The position numbers and the translations under genes were made by a program. Shown here piece after piece: positions 1 through 9,668 of a DNA stretch of 44,070 bases (positions are counted from its first letter, which is position 1; every line of letters begins with the position of its first letter). The stretch is taken from contig JALWDJ010000026.1 in NCBI GenBank assembly GCA_027014605.1, positions 1-44,070 of the forward strand. Reading direction: 5' to 3'. The stretch comes from Campylobacteraceae bacterium (GTDB lineage Bacteria; Campylobacterota; Campylobacteria; Campylobacterales; Sulfurovaceae). The notes beneath the pieces were generated by a model. It searched no databases. It saw only the letters and a program-made list of their open reading frames with translations, and had not been told where the DNA came from.

Positions 1-53
1 GCCTCTTCTAAATTAAAATCTTCATTTCCAAAATATCCCACAAATCCACACAT
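1..53 (-). CDS. Asparagine synthetase-like glutamine amidotransferase, N-terminal fragment
   Basis: The minus strand opens with ATG at 53-51 and reads MCGFVGYFGNEDFNLEE before the window ends. Cys2 directly after Met, followed by GFVGYFG, is the signature of class II (Ntn-type) glutamine amidotransferases of the asparagine synthetase B family, in which Cys2 is the nucleophile that releases ammonia from glutamine. The ATG shares one base with the stop codon of the upstream gene (TAATG), so the two are translationally coupled. Given the neighbouring glycan genes, an AsnB-like enzyme amidating a surface sugar is as likely as true asparagine synthesis. Only 17 codons are visible, so the synthetase domain is inferred. 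Confidence 0.7.
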   Translation of the reverse strand, partial: MCGFVGYFGNEDFNLEE

Positions 54-1510
54 TAAATATCCTCTATCTTAAACTCTCTTTTTAATATATCTTCTACTAT
101 CTTTTTACTATTACAATCTTTAGAGGAGTAATACTCTATAAGTTTTCTATCTCTTACTCTATTTTTAGAGATATTTTCAATATCTTCTATTTTATCTTTT
201 AAATCTCTAATACTATTTACTAATATAAAGAGTTTACTCATATCATTTAAAATACTCTTATCTATAACTATCTTCTCATCATTAAATATTAAAATATCTC
301 TCTTATAGTGTAAATCTCTATTAACAAACTCTGAAGATATATAGTCACTAATTATATATCTTGAACTCTCAATTAGACTATTAATAGGTCTGAAAAACTC
401 TATCTCTATATTTTTATACTCTCTACTTAACTCTATTAATGGAGCATACATCATACTCTCTACTACTCCATATTGAGCTTTTATTACTAACTTTTTATCT
501 TTTAACTCTTTTCCAAAAAGCTCTATTACTCCCTTATGTCGTCTATATATATTATCTCCATCAATAGATAGACTATTTAATTCAGAGAATATCTGAAGCC
601 CACTATATCCATAAGATGTGCAGTAGAGTATATATAAAAAATCATACTCTTTTTTTCTCTCTTTAATTGCTCTATTAAAATTAATACTCCCTACACTATA
701 TACTCTCTTAGCACCTCTATTCTCAAATAGCCTCTTTGTAAAATCATTAAATACAAAATTTATAGTGGCTGGATATATCTCATTATATTTTAAAAATATA
801 TTCTCTTGTATATAACTCCCATGTTGCATAAAAACTCTTTGGATAGATTTCTCTCTATATTCTAAAATATCTAAATAGTCTCTACTTGTAGATAGAAATG
901 TAAATGGGCGAATATTAATTTTTTTATATATCTCTTTATAATTTATATTATCATAGTTTAACTCAATATGATTTTTATTTAATCTATTATATACTTTAAT
1001 AAATATATCTTTTCTCTTTAATGTATAAAAAAGTTTATAGAGCTTATATTTTCTATAAAAAATATTATCTCTACTATCTATTTTTATAACTTTATCTATA
1101 GATTTATAAGAGTATATATAACTATAACTATTATTACCTATCTTAAAACTATTAGACTCTATGGCATCTGTAATATATACTATCTTATATCTGTTAAAAA
1201 ATTTAAATAGATTTTCTATATATATCTCGAATGTTTTAACCTTTGCAAAATCTCTAAATAGAAATGAGTAGTCTATATTTTTTTTAAAAAACTCCTCTAA
1301 TATAATATACTTCTCTAAAACTAACTTTTTAAAATCATCTATAGAGATAATATCATGATATGTAGCATAGTCTAATCCATTTAAATCTAATAGGTAGCTA
1401 GAGTATGGAGTTAGTGATAAAATCTTGCCACTCTCTTGTATATAATCTAATAGATTAATATCTCTCTGTTTAAATCTTATATCAATAACATATAGTAAAT
1501 CTTTTTTCAT
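53..1510 (-). CDS. Putative GT-B-fold glycosyl/glycerophosphate transferase for surface glycan
   Basis: A 485-residue protein with no signal peptide. The middle holds FMQHGSYIQEN, and the C-terminal third has ISDYISSEFVNRD. This layout (a QHG loop, then a later S-D-Y-S/I-S motif) recalls CDP-glycerol glycerophosphotransferase/TagF-like and related GT-B surface-carbohydrate enzymes. The N-terminal third is divergent and I recognise no family in it. It overlaps the ligase gene by four bases (ATGA-type) and the amidotransferase gene by one, so all are probably co-transcribed. Together with pseI this suggests assembly of a pseudaminic-acid-containing or phosphorylated surface glycan. The family assignment is inference from short motifs; donor and acceptor are unknown. 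Confidence 0.45.
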   Translation of the reverse strand: MKKDLLYVIDIRFKQRDINLLDYIQESGKILSLTPYSSYLLDLNGLDYATYHDIISIDDFKKLVLEKYIILEEFFKKNIDYSFLFRDFAKVKTFEIYIENLFKFFNRYKIVYITDAIESNSFKIGNNSYSYIYSYKSIDKVIKIDSRDNIFYRKYKLYKLFYTLKRKDIFIKVYNRLNKNHIELNYDNINYKEIYKKINIRPFTFLSTSRDYLDILEYREKSIQRVFMQHGSYIQENIFLKYNEIYPATINFVFNDFTKRLFENRGAKRVYSVGSINFNRAIKERKKEYDFLYILYCTSYGYSGLQIFSELNSLSIDGDNIYRRHKGVIELFGKELKDKKLVIKAQYGVVESMMYAPLIELSREYKNIEIEFFRPINSLIESSRYIISDYISSEFVNRDLHYKRDILIFNDEKIVIDKSILNDMSKLFILVNSIRDLKDKIEDIENISKNRVRDRKLIEYYSSKDCNSKKIVEDILKREFKIEDI

Positions 1511-2304
1511 CTAACCCTTAAAAAAACAGGAAATCTCGGTTTCCCATATTTTGTAAACTCTTTATATTTAAATGTAACAATAGAGCCAATAGGTGGTGGA
1601 TTTTTCCTCTCTTTTAGGCTAAATCCACTACCTATTTTAAAAGTTATATTATTATCTAATTTACAAGTAATTGAACCTAAAACCTTAGAGAATTTTCCAT
1701 GTCCTCTATTATGTCCTATAACTCTACACTCACTATCCAGAAAACTCTTAACTTTTAATGCTCTATTGCTTCTTCCAGTTATATATGGTGCATTTGGGTC
1801 TCGAACAACTACACCCTCACCACCCTTTCTTTCAACCTCTTTTAAAAATTTCTTTAAATCTTTCTTAGATTTAACTTTAAATTGAGGAATTATTTTTATA
1901 ATTCTACTCTCATAAGCTTTAACTTTGGATAATCTCTTAAAGAGTCCACCTTTAGCATTTGGAACTTCAAAGATATTATATGTAATTCTATCCCAATCTT
2001 CAGGATATACAGTTCCACTTTTTCTTATAACAGAGGATATATAGTCAAACTCACCTCTTTTACTCCAAAGTTCACCATCAAGCTCAAATGGAGGGAATTT
2101 TTCTGTAAACCAAGATGGTGCATAAATAATATTTCCATTTCTTGTCAAAAGCATTTTACCATTCCAATATGCCCTTATCCCATCAAGCTTTTCACTCATA
2201 ACCCAACCAGTAACATTTTGGTCTCTATATACTTTTAGAAGTAGAAGTTTAGGCTTTTGTGCGAATAGTATAAGTGGGAGTAGGAGTAGTAGTAGTTTTT
2301 TCAT
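1507..2304 (-). CDS. ligE: Periplasmic ATP-dependent DNA ligase (LigE type)
   Basis: A 265-residue minimal ATP-dependent DNA ligase. The N-terminus is a classic signal peptide: MKK, then a run of leucines, ending LILFAQ, so the enzyme should be exported to the periplasm. Motif I is EKLDGIRA with the nucleophilic lysine at residue 39. Further nucleotidyltransferase motifs are ELDGELW (about 75), YNIFEVP (motif III), GGEGVVVRDP (motif IV) and LKVKSF (motif V), followed by an OB-fold ending in FPVFLRVR. Size and signal peptide match the Lig E class known from Neisseria, Haemophilus, Vibrio and Campylobacter, which lacks extra DNA-binding domains. ATP supply in the periplasm is an open question for the family. 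It overlaps pseI by four bases and is downstream of the Pel operon on the same strand. Confidence 0.88.
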   Translation of the reverse strand: MKKLLLLLLPLILFAQKPKLLLLKVYRDQNVTGWVMSEKLDGIRAYWNGKMLLTRNGNIIYAPSWFTEKFPPFELDGELWSKRGEFDYISSVIRKSGTVYPEDWDRITYNIFEVPNAKGGLFKRLSKVKAYESRIIKIIPQFKVKSKKDLKKFLKEVERKGGEGVVVRDPNAPYITGRSNRALKVKSFLDSECRVIGHNRGHGKFSKVLGSITCKLDNNITFKIGSGFSLKERKNPPPIGSIVTFKYKEFTKYGKPRFPVFLRVR

Positions 2305-3320
2305 AAACTAAACCTCTCTCCAAACTTATAATTCCTTTTAGCTATTTTACCTAAAATATTATCTAAATATTTAGGGTGCATTCCATAATAGGGTCGAACA
2401 CTCTTTATATTCTCTCTTGTAAACACTTCACCCTTTTTAATATCTTTTGCTACATATAGACTTCTAGCAAAAACTCTTCCTTTTGATTTATCCATATTAT
2501 ATTTAACTTCACCTAGTAGCTTTTGGGTATCTCTTACAGCTTTTACCATATTGGCAAACTCATCTCTATCCATGGAAAAATCTGCATCAGCTCCACCAAT
2601 AGATTTATCTAGTATAAAGTGTTTCTCAATAACCTTAGCACCTAAAGTAGTAGCCACAATTGGAGCAATTGAGCCAATAGTATGGTCTGAAAATCCAACC
2701 TCTACTCCAAATCTCTCTTTTAATTCTGGTATCATCTTTAAATTTGCATCTTCTAATGGAGCTGGATATGATGAGGTACATTTTAGAAGAACAATATTGT
2801 TATTTCCAACCTCTCTACATATATTAACCACATCATAAATCTCCTCTATTGAGGCTACACCTGTAGAGATTATTATCGGTTTACCCTTAGAGGCACTATA
2901 TCTTATAAGGTCATAATCTGTTATCTCAAAAGATGCTATCTTATAGGCAATAGGATTAAACTGTTCTAAAAAATCGACTGCACTTCTATCAAAAGGTGAT
3001 GAGAATATATCTATGCCTATCTCTTTTGCATAATCAAAAAGCTCTCTATGCCACTCCCAAGGAAGATACGCCTCCTTGTATAAATCATATAGTCTTTTAC
3101 TATCCCATAGAGTACCACCTTTTATTATAAAATCTTCTCTATTACTATCTAAAGTAATAGTATCAGCTCTATATGTCTGAAGCTTAATAGCATTAGCTCC
3201 AATCTCTTTTGCTACTCTAATGCTCTCTTTTGCAATATTAATATCTTTTCCATGATTTGCAGAGAGTTCAGCAATAATATATACTCCATCTTTTTCTAAA
3301 TTAAAACTACCTATTTTCAT
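2301..3320 (-). CDS. pseI: Pseudaminic acid synthase
   Basis: A 339-residue NeuB-family enzyme that condenses phosphoenolpyruvate with 2,4-diacetamido-2,4,6-trideoxy-L-altrose to give pseudaminic acid. The TIM barrel (about 1-260) starts with IIAELSANHG and contains IKLQTY, IFSSPFDRSAVDFLE, KIASFEITD, GVEVGFSDHT and VIEKHFILD. A C-terminal SAF/antifreeze-like domain (about 285-339) contains RSLYVAKDIKKGE and VRPYYGMHPK. The segment LYKEAYLPWEWH, and YYGMHPK rather than the forms seen in sialic or legionaminic acid synthases, favour PseI. No other pse genes are in the window. It begins 17 bases after pelB ends, has no strong Shine-Dalgarno, and has a consensus -10 box immediately upstream, so it may be read from its own start site as well as from the Pel transcript. 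Confidence 0.9.
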   Translation of the reverse strand: MKIGSFNLEKDGVYIIAELSANHGKDINIAKESIRVAKEIGANAIKLQTYRADTITLDSNREDFIIKGGTLWDSKRLYDLYKEAYLPWEWHRELFDYAKEIGIDIFSSPFDRSAVDFLEQFNPIAYKIASFEITDYDLIRYSASKGKPIIISTGVASIEEIYDVVNICREVGNNNIVLLKCTSSYPAPLEDANLKMIPELKERFGVEVGFSDHTIGSIAPIVATTLGAKVIEKHFILDKSIGGADADFSMDRDEFANMVKAVRDTQKLLGEVKYNMDKSKGRVFARSLYVAKDIKKGEVFTRENIKSVRPYYGMHPKYLDNILGKIAKRNYKFGERFSL

Positions 3321-3326
3321 TTTGGA

Positions 3327-3332
3327 ATTATA
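3327..3332 (-). promoter_or_regulatory. Candidate -10 box for pseI (possible leaderless start)
   Basis: On the minus strand AATGGTATAATTCC lies between the pelB stop and the pseI ATG, with a perfect TATAAT and the TG extension. Only six bases separate the TATAAT from the ATG, so a start about seven bases downstream would fall on or next to the A of the start codon. The same string TGGTATAATTCC lies upstream of cobT. No start-site data are available to confirm it. Confidence 0.5.
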
Positions 3333-3337
3333 CCATT

Positions 3338-6300
3338 TTAAAATCTATACTCTAAATTAATTCCATAATATGGGTATGCAATTAAATCAATACCTTGTGA
3401 GTAGTCAAAAGAGAAATTAAGTATATCTTCTCCCATTAACTCTCCTGATAATCCTAAACTTAGACTACTTCCTATTTTATTTTTATTATCAATTGATACT
3501 CCAAAACTACCATAAGGTCTTAAATCTCTATGAATACTATTTTTTCCACTATTTCCTAAAGTAATCATTGAACCAAACTCTGTATGTTTTTTTAATTTAG
3601 CATTCTCTTTTACATCTCTAAATCTACTTATTAAAAGATAGGTATTGATTTTTATATCAGGATAACCTGTTTTAACTATATAACTTGCATTAAACTTTAG
3701 CTTTTTTAAATGCCCTTTATTTTTTACACCTCTTATCTTATATCTACTATCTCTATAGCTTACTCCAACTAATGCTCTATTTGATATATGCTCTTTTACT
3801 CCAACCTCTACGGAGTCTTGGATACCTAACATTCTAAGTTTAGTTGTTCTTTTTGCTCTACTATTTCGTTTAATCTCTATATTAAATTCACTACTATCTT
3901 TTTTATATTTTATCTTAGCATTTGAACTTATAGATGGTCTTCGTTTAGTAAAATAGTTCTCTAACTCAAAACTCCATATAAGCTCTCTACCACTATTTAA
4001 GATAGAGACTCCAAGAGTATTATCAATATAATCTCTATGGCTACCTTTCATATATCTATATTGATTAAAAGATACTCTCCCCTCTAATCCTCTATATAGA
4101 TGCCATCTATGCTCTATTTTACTCTCTATAGCTAATATATCTTTAGATATCTGCTTATAATTTATTTCAGCTTTACTTTTAGGGTAATCACTATTTATCA
4201 TATCTTGATAAATCTTATATAAATCAACATCTCTACTATTATCTTCCATTCCCTTAAAAGCTAGACTATAAGCTCCTGCTCTATCTCCAATATCATTAGA
4301 TGCTGTTACTCTATCTCTAAATGCTAATATATCTTTATCTTTTTTTAGTAGTTTCTGCTTTTTAGTACTATCTCCTCTACTCATAGCTAGATACAAATCT
4401 AACCATGCTAAATTCATATTATATTTCTCTTTTAAATATTTTACCTCATCACTACTCTGAATATAACTTTTCCAACCAATCTTCATCTCCATAAAATCTT
4501 TTTTCTTAAAGAGTGGTCTTAATTTTCTAAAATATCTTCTCTTCTGCCTTGGTGAGCCATATATAGATATTAATCTTAGATAGATTCTTGCAAACGATTT
4601 ATCTTTTAGAAGCTTAGGGGATTTTTCTATCATTTGATTTAATCTTTTAAATAGTTTTAATCTTACTTTTTTAGCTCCCTCTACTCTATCTTGAAGTTGT
4701 AAAATATCACTATATACCACCTTATACTCTAAAGAGTTACTGTTTTTTAGTAGAGGTCCTAACCAACTTAGGGCTAAGTCACTCTTTTGAAACATTAAAG
4801 CAGTTACAATAGATGGAAAGCCTACCTCTTTTTGTAGTTTAGGATTTTTCTTTAAGAGTTTTAATTCCCTTCTTAAGAATTTGATAAACTTATTATCTAT
4901 AATAAACCATATATATGTTTGATGTATATTTGAATTTTTAGGATATTTTTTTAGAAGAGATTTAAAGATATTTAGAGCCTTTTTAGGTTTTGATATAGAT
5001 ATATAGTAGTTTGCTAAAGTTAGATTAAAGTTAATATCTTTTTTAAGTTCTTTTTTTAATTTTGGGCTTAAAGTATCATATAGAGCTTTAAACTTTTTGT
5101 ACTCCATATTTTGATTATATATTGATAGTAATGCTTTTAAATATATCTCTTTTTTTGTCTTTTTATATAGCTTTTTATATAGATATGGTAATTTTCTTCC
5201 TTTATTTATCTGCTCTTCCAATAAAAGTAACTTATTATAATTATAATATTTTAACTCATTAAATTTATCCTCTTTTAAAAGTATTCTATATAGATATTTA
5301 TAATCATGAAGTATCCAACCTAAATCTATAAGTTCTTTATATAGGTCAAATTTCTGCTCTATTTTTAGATGTGCTAATAATTTAGTTAATCTTTTATCAT
5401 GCTTCTCTAGTTTCTCTAATCTTTTTAATATTCTATATGCTTCTTTATATTTTTTTTGAGCAAATAGAATATTTACAAAACTCTGTTGTAAAGGTTTATC
5501 TACACTATATCTTTTCTTATATATTTCATATAGATTTAGAAATTTATTAAAATGTCTATTTCTATATGCAAACTCTATAAGAGCTTTTAGAACTTTTTGA
5601 CTATTTCTTCTTTTGTATAGATTTTCAAAATATAACTCTCCATCTTGAGGTTTTCCTATATAGTTATAATACTCTATAATCTTATCTATATTTCCATTCT
5701 TTTTATATATCTCTCCTAAAGCTTGATACGCACTATTTAGAGTAGTCTTCTCTTTTAAATACTTCTCATACTTTTTATCTTTATATTTTTTTAATCCTTT
5801 TTCATTTAGAATTACTGCATTTTGCATTTTACCTTGCCATATAGAGAGTTTTATACTCTCATCTAACCATTTAGGTTTATTAAATCTCTTTTCTGCAAAT
5901 AGAGCAATCTTTAGTGCTGGTTTTAACTCTTGGTTATATACTAAACTATCAATAGCTAATTTTGTACTATTCTCATCAAACTCTTTAGGGTATTTTTTAA
6001 ATGACTCTTTTGCAAATCGACTTGCCTCTTTTAGATAACCTGTCTTTAGAAGATTATCTAAAATATATGATATATTATAAGCTTTTATCTCTCTACTATT
6101 CTCATAACTACTAATTAATTTTCTTATATTATTTGTACTATTACTCTCCTTATCTATTAAAGCAGTAGCATATAGTGCTATATTAAAATAGTTTTCTACT
6201 CTCTTTTTATCTTTTGCCTTTAAAAATAGTTTTGTTGATAACTCAATAGCCTTTTTATACTTTTTACTATTAAGTAGTGAAAAGAGTACACTATCTTTTA

Positions 6301-6952
6301 GTGTACTATTTGCATCTTTAAAATCTATAAGTTTAAAAAGATATTTTTCTGCTTCATCTTTATATCCTAGTGATGAAGATAGATAATATGCCTCTTTTAT
6401 TAAATTAAAATCTGCTATCTTGGGATTTTGTCTCATTAAACCTTTTAAAGAGATATATTTTAATTCTTTAAAATCCATCTGTGTTGCTTCTCCTAGAAAG
6501 AACATATAATCTCTCTCTTTTTTTTTAAATTTAAAATAGTTATAGAGTTTATCTTTTATTAAACCTATAGTTACATTATTCTCTTTTTTAAAAAATTCCT
6601 CCTTAAGTAGTCTATATTGTGTTAAATATAATTCATCTAAAATTTCTCTATCTTTTGTTTTTTTTAGGAGTTCATCTATTAATTTAAGTGCCTTTTTAAT
6701 TTTTCCACCACTATCATACTTTTTTAAAAGTAACATTTTAAGTTTTATATTATCTGGATAATAGAGTATCATGCTCTCTATATAATTTATAGAGAGATTT
6801 GTATTTTTACCCTTAGTCTCTATAATTTCATCTATATCATTTTTTGGAAAAAGAAGATATAGAAGAAAACTAAAAACTATAATAATAGCAATAATCTCTT
6901 TTATAGATAAAATAGATGTAGAGGTATTATTATCATTTGCACTTAAACCCAA
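3338..6952 (-). CDS. pelB: PelB: TPR scaffold and outer-membrane beta-barrel exporter of Pel
   Basis: A 1204-residue protein. Residues about 17-38 form one inner-membrane anchor (IIAIIIVFSFLLYLLF). A very long helical-repeat region (about 45-930) of lysine-rich TPR-like units follows, for example KALNIFKSLLKKYPKNSNIHQ. The last about 250 residues alternate polar and aromatic residues and end NLEYRF, with a terminal Phe as in outer-membrane beta-barrels. This matches Pseudomonas PelB (about 1190 residues), whose TPRs bind PelA and PelC in the periplasm and whose porin passes Pel across the outer membrane. The start overlaps the end of pelA by 20 bases, so translation is coupled. It is the last pel gene. 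Sequence identity is low-complexity; the call rests on architecture plus operon position. Confidence 0.88.
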   Translation of the reverse strand: MGLSANDNNTSTSILSIKEIIAIIIVFSFLLYLLFPKNDIDEIIETKGKNTNLSINYIESMILYYPDNIKLKMLLLKKYDSGGKIKKALKLIDELLKKTKDREILDELYLTQYRLLKEEFFKKENNVTIGLIKDKLYNYFKFKKKERDYMFFLGEATQMDFKELKYISLKGLMRQNPKIADFNLIKEAYYLSSSLGYKDEAEKYLFKLIDFKDANSTLKDSVLFSLLNSKKYKKAIELSTKLFLKAKDKKRVENYFNIALYATALIDKESNSTNNIRKLISSYENSREIKAYNISYILDNLLKTGYLKEASRFAKESFKKYPKEFDENSTKLAIDSLVYNQELKPALKIALFAEKRFNKPKWLDESIKLSIWQGKMQNAVILNEKGLKKYKDKKYEKYLKEKTTLNSAYQALGEIYKKNGNIDKIIEYYNYIGKPQDGELYFENLYKRRNSQKVLKALIEFAYRNRHFNKFLNLYEIYKKRYSVDKPLQQSFVNILFAQKKYKEAYRILKRLEKLEKHDKRLTKLLAHLKIEQKFDLYKELIDLGWILHDYKYLYRILLKEDKFNELKYYNYNKLLLLEEQINKGRKLPYLYKKLYKKTKKEIYLKALLSIYNQNMEYKKFKALYDTLSPKLKKELKKDINFNLTLANYYISISKPKKALNIFKSLLKKYPKNSNIHQTYIWFIIDNKFIKFLRRELKLLKKNPKLQKEVGFPSIVTALMFQKSDLALSWLGPLLKNSNSLEYKVVYSDILQLQDRVEGAKKVRLKLFKRLNQMIEKSPKLLKDKSFARIYLRLISIYGSPRQKRRYFRKLRPLFKKKDFMEMKIGWKSYIQSSDEVKYLKEKYNMNLAWLDLYLAMSRGDSTKKQKLLKKDKDILAFRDRVTASNDIGDRAGAYSLAFKGMEDNSRDVDLYKIYQDMINSDYPKSKAEINYKQISKDILAIESKIEHRWHLYRGLEGRVSFNQYRYMKGSHRDYIDNTLGVSILNSGRELIWSFELENYFTKRRPSISSNAKIKYKKDSSEFNIEIKRNSRAKRTTKLRMLGIQDSVEVGVKEHISNRALVGVSYRDSRYKIRGVKNKGHLKKLKFNASYIVKTGYPDIKINTYLLISRFRDVKENAKLKKHTEFGSMITLGNSGKNSIHRDLRPYGSFGVSIDNKNKIGSSLSLGLSGELMGEDILNFSFDYSQGIDLIAYPYYGINLEYRF

Positions 6953-9668
6953 TAGTTATCTCCCTCTTTTTATATAAAATAGATAAATTATTTTCTCTAT
7001 AACTACTCTTTAACCCTTTAATAGAAGTTAATTTACATGATTTTGGAACAAAAAAATTTGCATCTATACTCATATTGCTTTTTAATTTAAATCTAAAAAT
7101 ATTATTTTTAACTATAACTTTCTCTACCCACCCTTCACTATCTATTAAATAAGGAGTATCTATATTATTAGCAAGTTTTATAATATGTCTATCTCTTTTA
7201 TCTAATGTAATATATGTAGTATCACTTTTATAGTTAAATCCAGCTACACCTACACTCTTCTTTAAATCAACTTTTACTCTTCTATCAACTCTAACTGTTC
7301 TTAAATATCCCTGATTTCTAACTTCATATCTATTATTATCTAGTTTAGCTATTGAGGTGTGGTAAAACCCTTTTCCTTTTCTTATATATTGAGAAGCATA
7401 TAGTTTAGATGTCTTTTTAGTTAAGGCATAAGAGTAAACATCATCTAAAGCTTGAAGTGATGCTACTCTTGAGCCTGAATAGAGGTGATAATATATATCC
7501 ATAGCCTTTAATCTTTTTGGGTTTTCAGTTCTTTTAAATGTCTCTATTACATGTCTAAATCCCCAAAATGGTCCTGTCCACTCATTAGTATAGATATTTT
7601 CATTCTGTTGAGCTGTATATATCTGCCAATACTCCTCTCTTTGAAGTCCAAATGGTGCAATATGGTCTAACCAAGGTTCTAAATCACTTATGGTTGTATC
7701 TCCACCATTCAATCCTAAAATATGGTGCTTTTCTATATATGCGAGAACCTTTTTAGGTGGAAGACAATCTCCACTCCAAAAAAGAATTTTTTCTTTTCTC
7801 TTATATTTTGGTGCAAATGAGAGAGCAAAATTAATACTTCCAATAGTCTCTTGTCGTAAGCTAAAATGATAATTTGGAATATTTAAATGGTAATCTTTCC
7901 CAGCTTTAGGTGAAGCATTTTGGGGCTGTATAACCTTATTCCAAAAAAATGGGTGAGAGAAGCTATGACTTGCAGGTTCAATCCAAGGGATTGAGTATAA
8001 CTCTTTTGCAATTTTTTTCATATATGGACTAAGTTTTGGAAACATCCCAATAGTATCAACTTCACCTTGAATAATAGATACAGATTGAGGTATTTTAAAT
8101 TTTTTATATATATATTTTATAAGCATCTCAGGAGAGAGTCTTTTCATATCTGTTCTAACTCTCTCTACAAATCCATCACCATCAACATGTGCAAATAAAA
8201 TTCTTCTACCAGCTTCTGTTGTTGGATCTGGCACAAGAGTATTGTTTAATCTTAAAGTATCTTTTAAAAATTTAAATATATCAATAGTTAAAAAATTCTT
8301 ATCTGCTACACTTACCAATAGAGAGTTATCTAACGCATATCCACCCCAATGAGTAATAGTAATAGGTGTATCTATTTGAGAATTTTTATACTTTACAGTT
8401 ATAATCTTTTTCCCATCTATCGGATTTATAAAACTATCTTTATACTCAACAGGAAACTTTATCTCAAATGGTTTATATGGTTTATGGTATAGTACTCTAC
8501 TCTTATCTAAAATTGAGTTTCTATTTTTTTCTATTTTTAATCCAAACTCTTTTAGCCTCTTTTTAGTTGGATTAAAGACAAAATTGTTAATAAATAAAAC
8601 CTTTATACCTCTCTTTTTTATTTTTTTAACCCACTTATATATCTTTTTATTATTTTTAGTATATCCAGAACTCCAAATTAATACTGCATGATATCTATCC
8701 TCTACACTTTTTGGCAACTCTTTAGTTGATATATCATATAATCTTGGAATATATCCATAATACTCTATTGGCATAGATGTTATTAAATGGACATCAGAAT
8801 ATACCTCATTCTTATCTTTAAATGATGAGGCATTAAATAATATAAGTATATTTCTTCTAATCCTCTTTATATCACACTCACCTTGCTCTTTTAGTAGTCC
8901 ATCTGTAACATATGGGATTATCCCTAAAGCTCTTATCTTTTTAGCTATCTCTCTTCTGCCTTTCTCTCCTTGATTACTATAATCAATAGAAATTGCATCA
9001 AGTCCATACTCTTTTACCTTTTTTAAATTGGAAAGTATCCACTCTCTATCTTTTTTAGATATTTTTCCATAACTTTTATTATTATGATTATATTTTCCAA
9101 ATAAACTCTCAACAGCAACTGCTGATATATCATTGTGTATCTTATCTAATATCTCAAATCCTCTATTTGTTATGATTTTTGCTTTAGGATATTTTCTATG
9201 TAATCTGTGGACAAACTCTATAAGTCCATTTTGAAGTTTTAAAAAGAGCCTTTTATCTTTAGATGTTATATGATAAGCATCCATAGTATCTAAAAAGAAG
9301 TTTCTATATCCCATCTTATATAACTCTTCTGCTCTATTTAGTAGAAACTCTTGATACTCACTACTACTAATATCAGCAATAAGTGAGTTCCAAGTCTTGT
9401 TTTTAGATATAATCCAACTCTTTTTATATATCTTTTTTCTCCATTTCTCAATCTCACCTACACTAATATAGGCTACCATCTTTTTAGGGTATCGAAAAGC
9501 ATATATATCATCAACTATATCAGCATCAACTACAATTTTATCATAGAAATTTATAAATGTATCATCTATATTTTTACTATAGATAAAGGCATACCTACTA
9601 TCAGCAAAAAGTATATTTGATAAGATAACTACTAAAAATAGTAGTCTATTGCAACATAAAGGTTTGAT
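6933..9668 (-). CDS. pelA: PelA: bifunctional Pel hydrolase/deacetylase, apparent non-ATG start
   Basis: A periplasmic enzyme that deacetylates Pel (a GalNAc/GalN polymer) and can hydrolyse it. The GH114-like TIM barrel starts YAFIYSKNIDD, has IVVDADIVDD and MVAYISVGE, and ends near residue 270. A middle domain follows, then a CE4-like deacetylase with HVDGDGF (metal-binding Asp at about 496 and 498) and EPASHSFSH (His 568 and 572). The first ATG (9479) falls inside the barrel. The frame is open further upstream to a TAG at 9674-9672 and encodes a signal peptide (LLFLVVILSNILFADS), yet that stretch has no ATG, GTG or TTG. AGGAG at 9680-9676 is followed by ATT (four bases) and ATC (seven bases); I chose ATC at 9668, giving 911 residues against 948 in Pseudomonas. 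A one-base sequencing error is the alternative. It overlaps the 3' end of pelG. Confidence 0.85.
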   Translation of the reverse strand: MKPLCCNRLLFLVVILSNILFADSRYAFIYSKNIDDTFINFYDKIVVDADIVDDIYAFRYPKKMVAYISVGEIEKWRKKIYKKSWIISKNKTWNSLIADISSSEYQEFLLNRAEELYKMGYRNFFLDTMDAYHITSKDKRLFLKLQNGLIEFVHRLHRKYPKAKIITNRGFEILDKIHNDISAVAVESLFGKYNHNNKSYGKISKKDREWILSNLKKVKEYGLDAISIDYSNQGEKGRREIAKKIRALGIIPYVTDGLLKEQGECDIKRIRRNILILFNASSFKDKNEVYSDVHLITSMPIEYYGYIPRLYDISTKELPKSVEDRYHAVLIWSSGYTKNNKKIYKWVKKIKKRGIKVLFINNFVFNPTKKRLKEFGLKIEKNRNSILDKSRVLYHKPYKPFEIKFPVEYKDSFINPIDGKKIITVKYKNSQIDTPITITHWGGYALDNSLLVSVADKNFLTIDIFKFLKDTLRLNNTLVPDPTTEAGRRILFAHVDGDGFVERVRTDMKRLSPEMLIKYIYKKFKIPQSVSIIQGEVDTIGMFPKLSPYMKKIAKELYSIPWIEPASHSFSHPFFWNKVIQPQNASPKAGKDYHLNIPNYHFSLRQETIGSINFALSFAPKYKRKEKILFWSGDCLPPKKVLAYIEKHHILGLNGGDTTISDLEPWLDHIAPFGLQREEYWQIYTAQQNENIYTNEWTGPFWGFRHVIETFKRTENPKRLKAMDIYYHLYSGSRVASLQALDDVYSYALTKKTSKLYASQYIRKGKGFYHTSIAKLDNNRYEVRNQGYLRTVRVDRRVKVDLKKSVGVAGFNYKSDTTYITLDKRDRHIIKLANNIDTPYLIDSEGWVEKVIVKNNIFRFKLKSNMSIDANFFVPKSCKLTSIKGLKSSYRENNLSILYKKREITIGFKCK

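Noticed and set aside
2551-2838. Plus-strand open frame of 95 codons inside pseI
   Set aside because: It is the complement of a strongly conserved enzyme gene; composition and residues are shadow-like.
6933-9479. pelA starting at the first ATG (9479)
   Set aside because: This start would cut into the GH114 barrel and leave a periplasmic enzyme with no signal peptide, although the upstream in-frame codons encode both.
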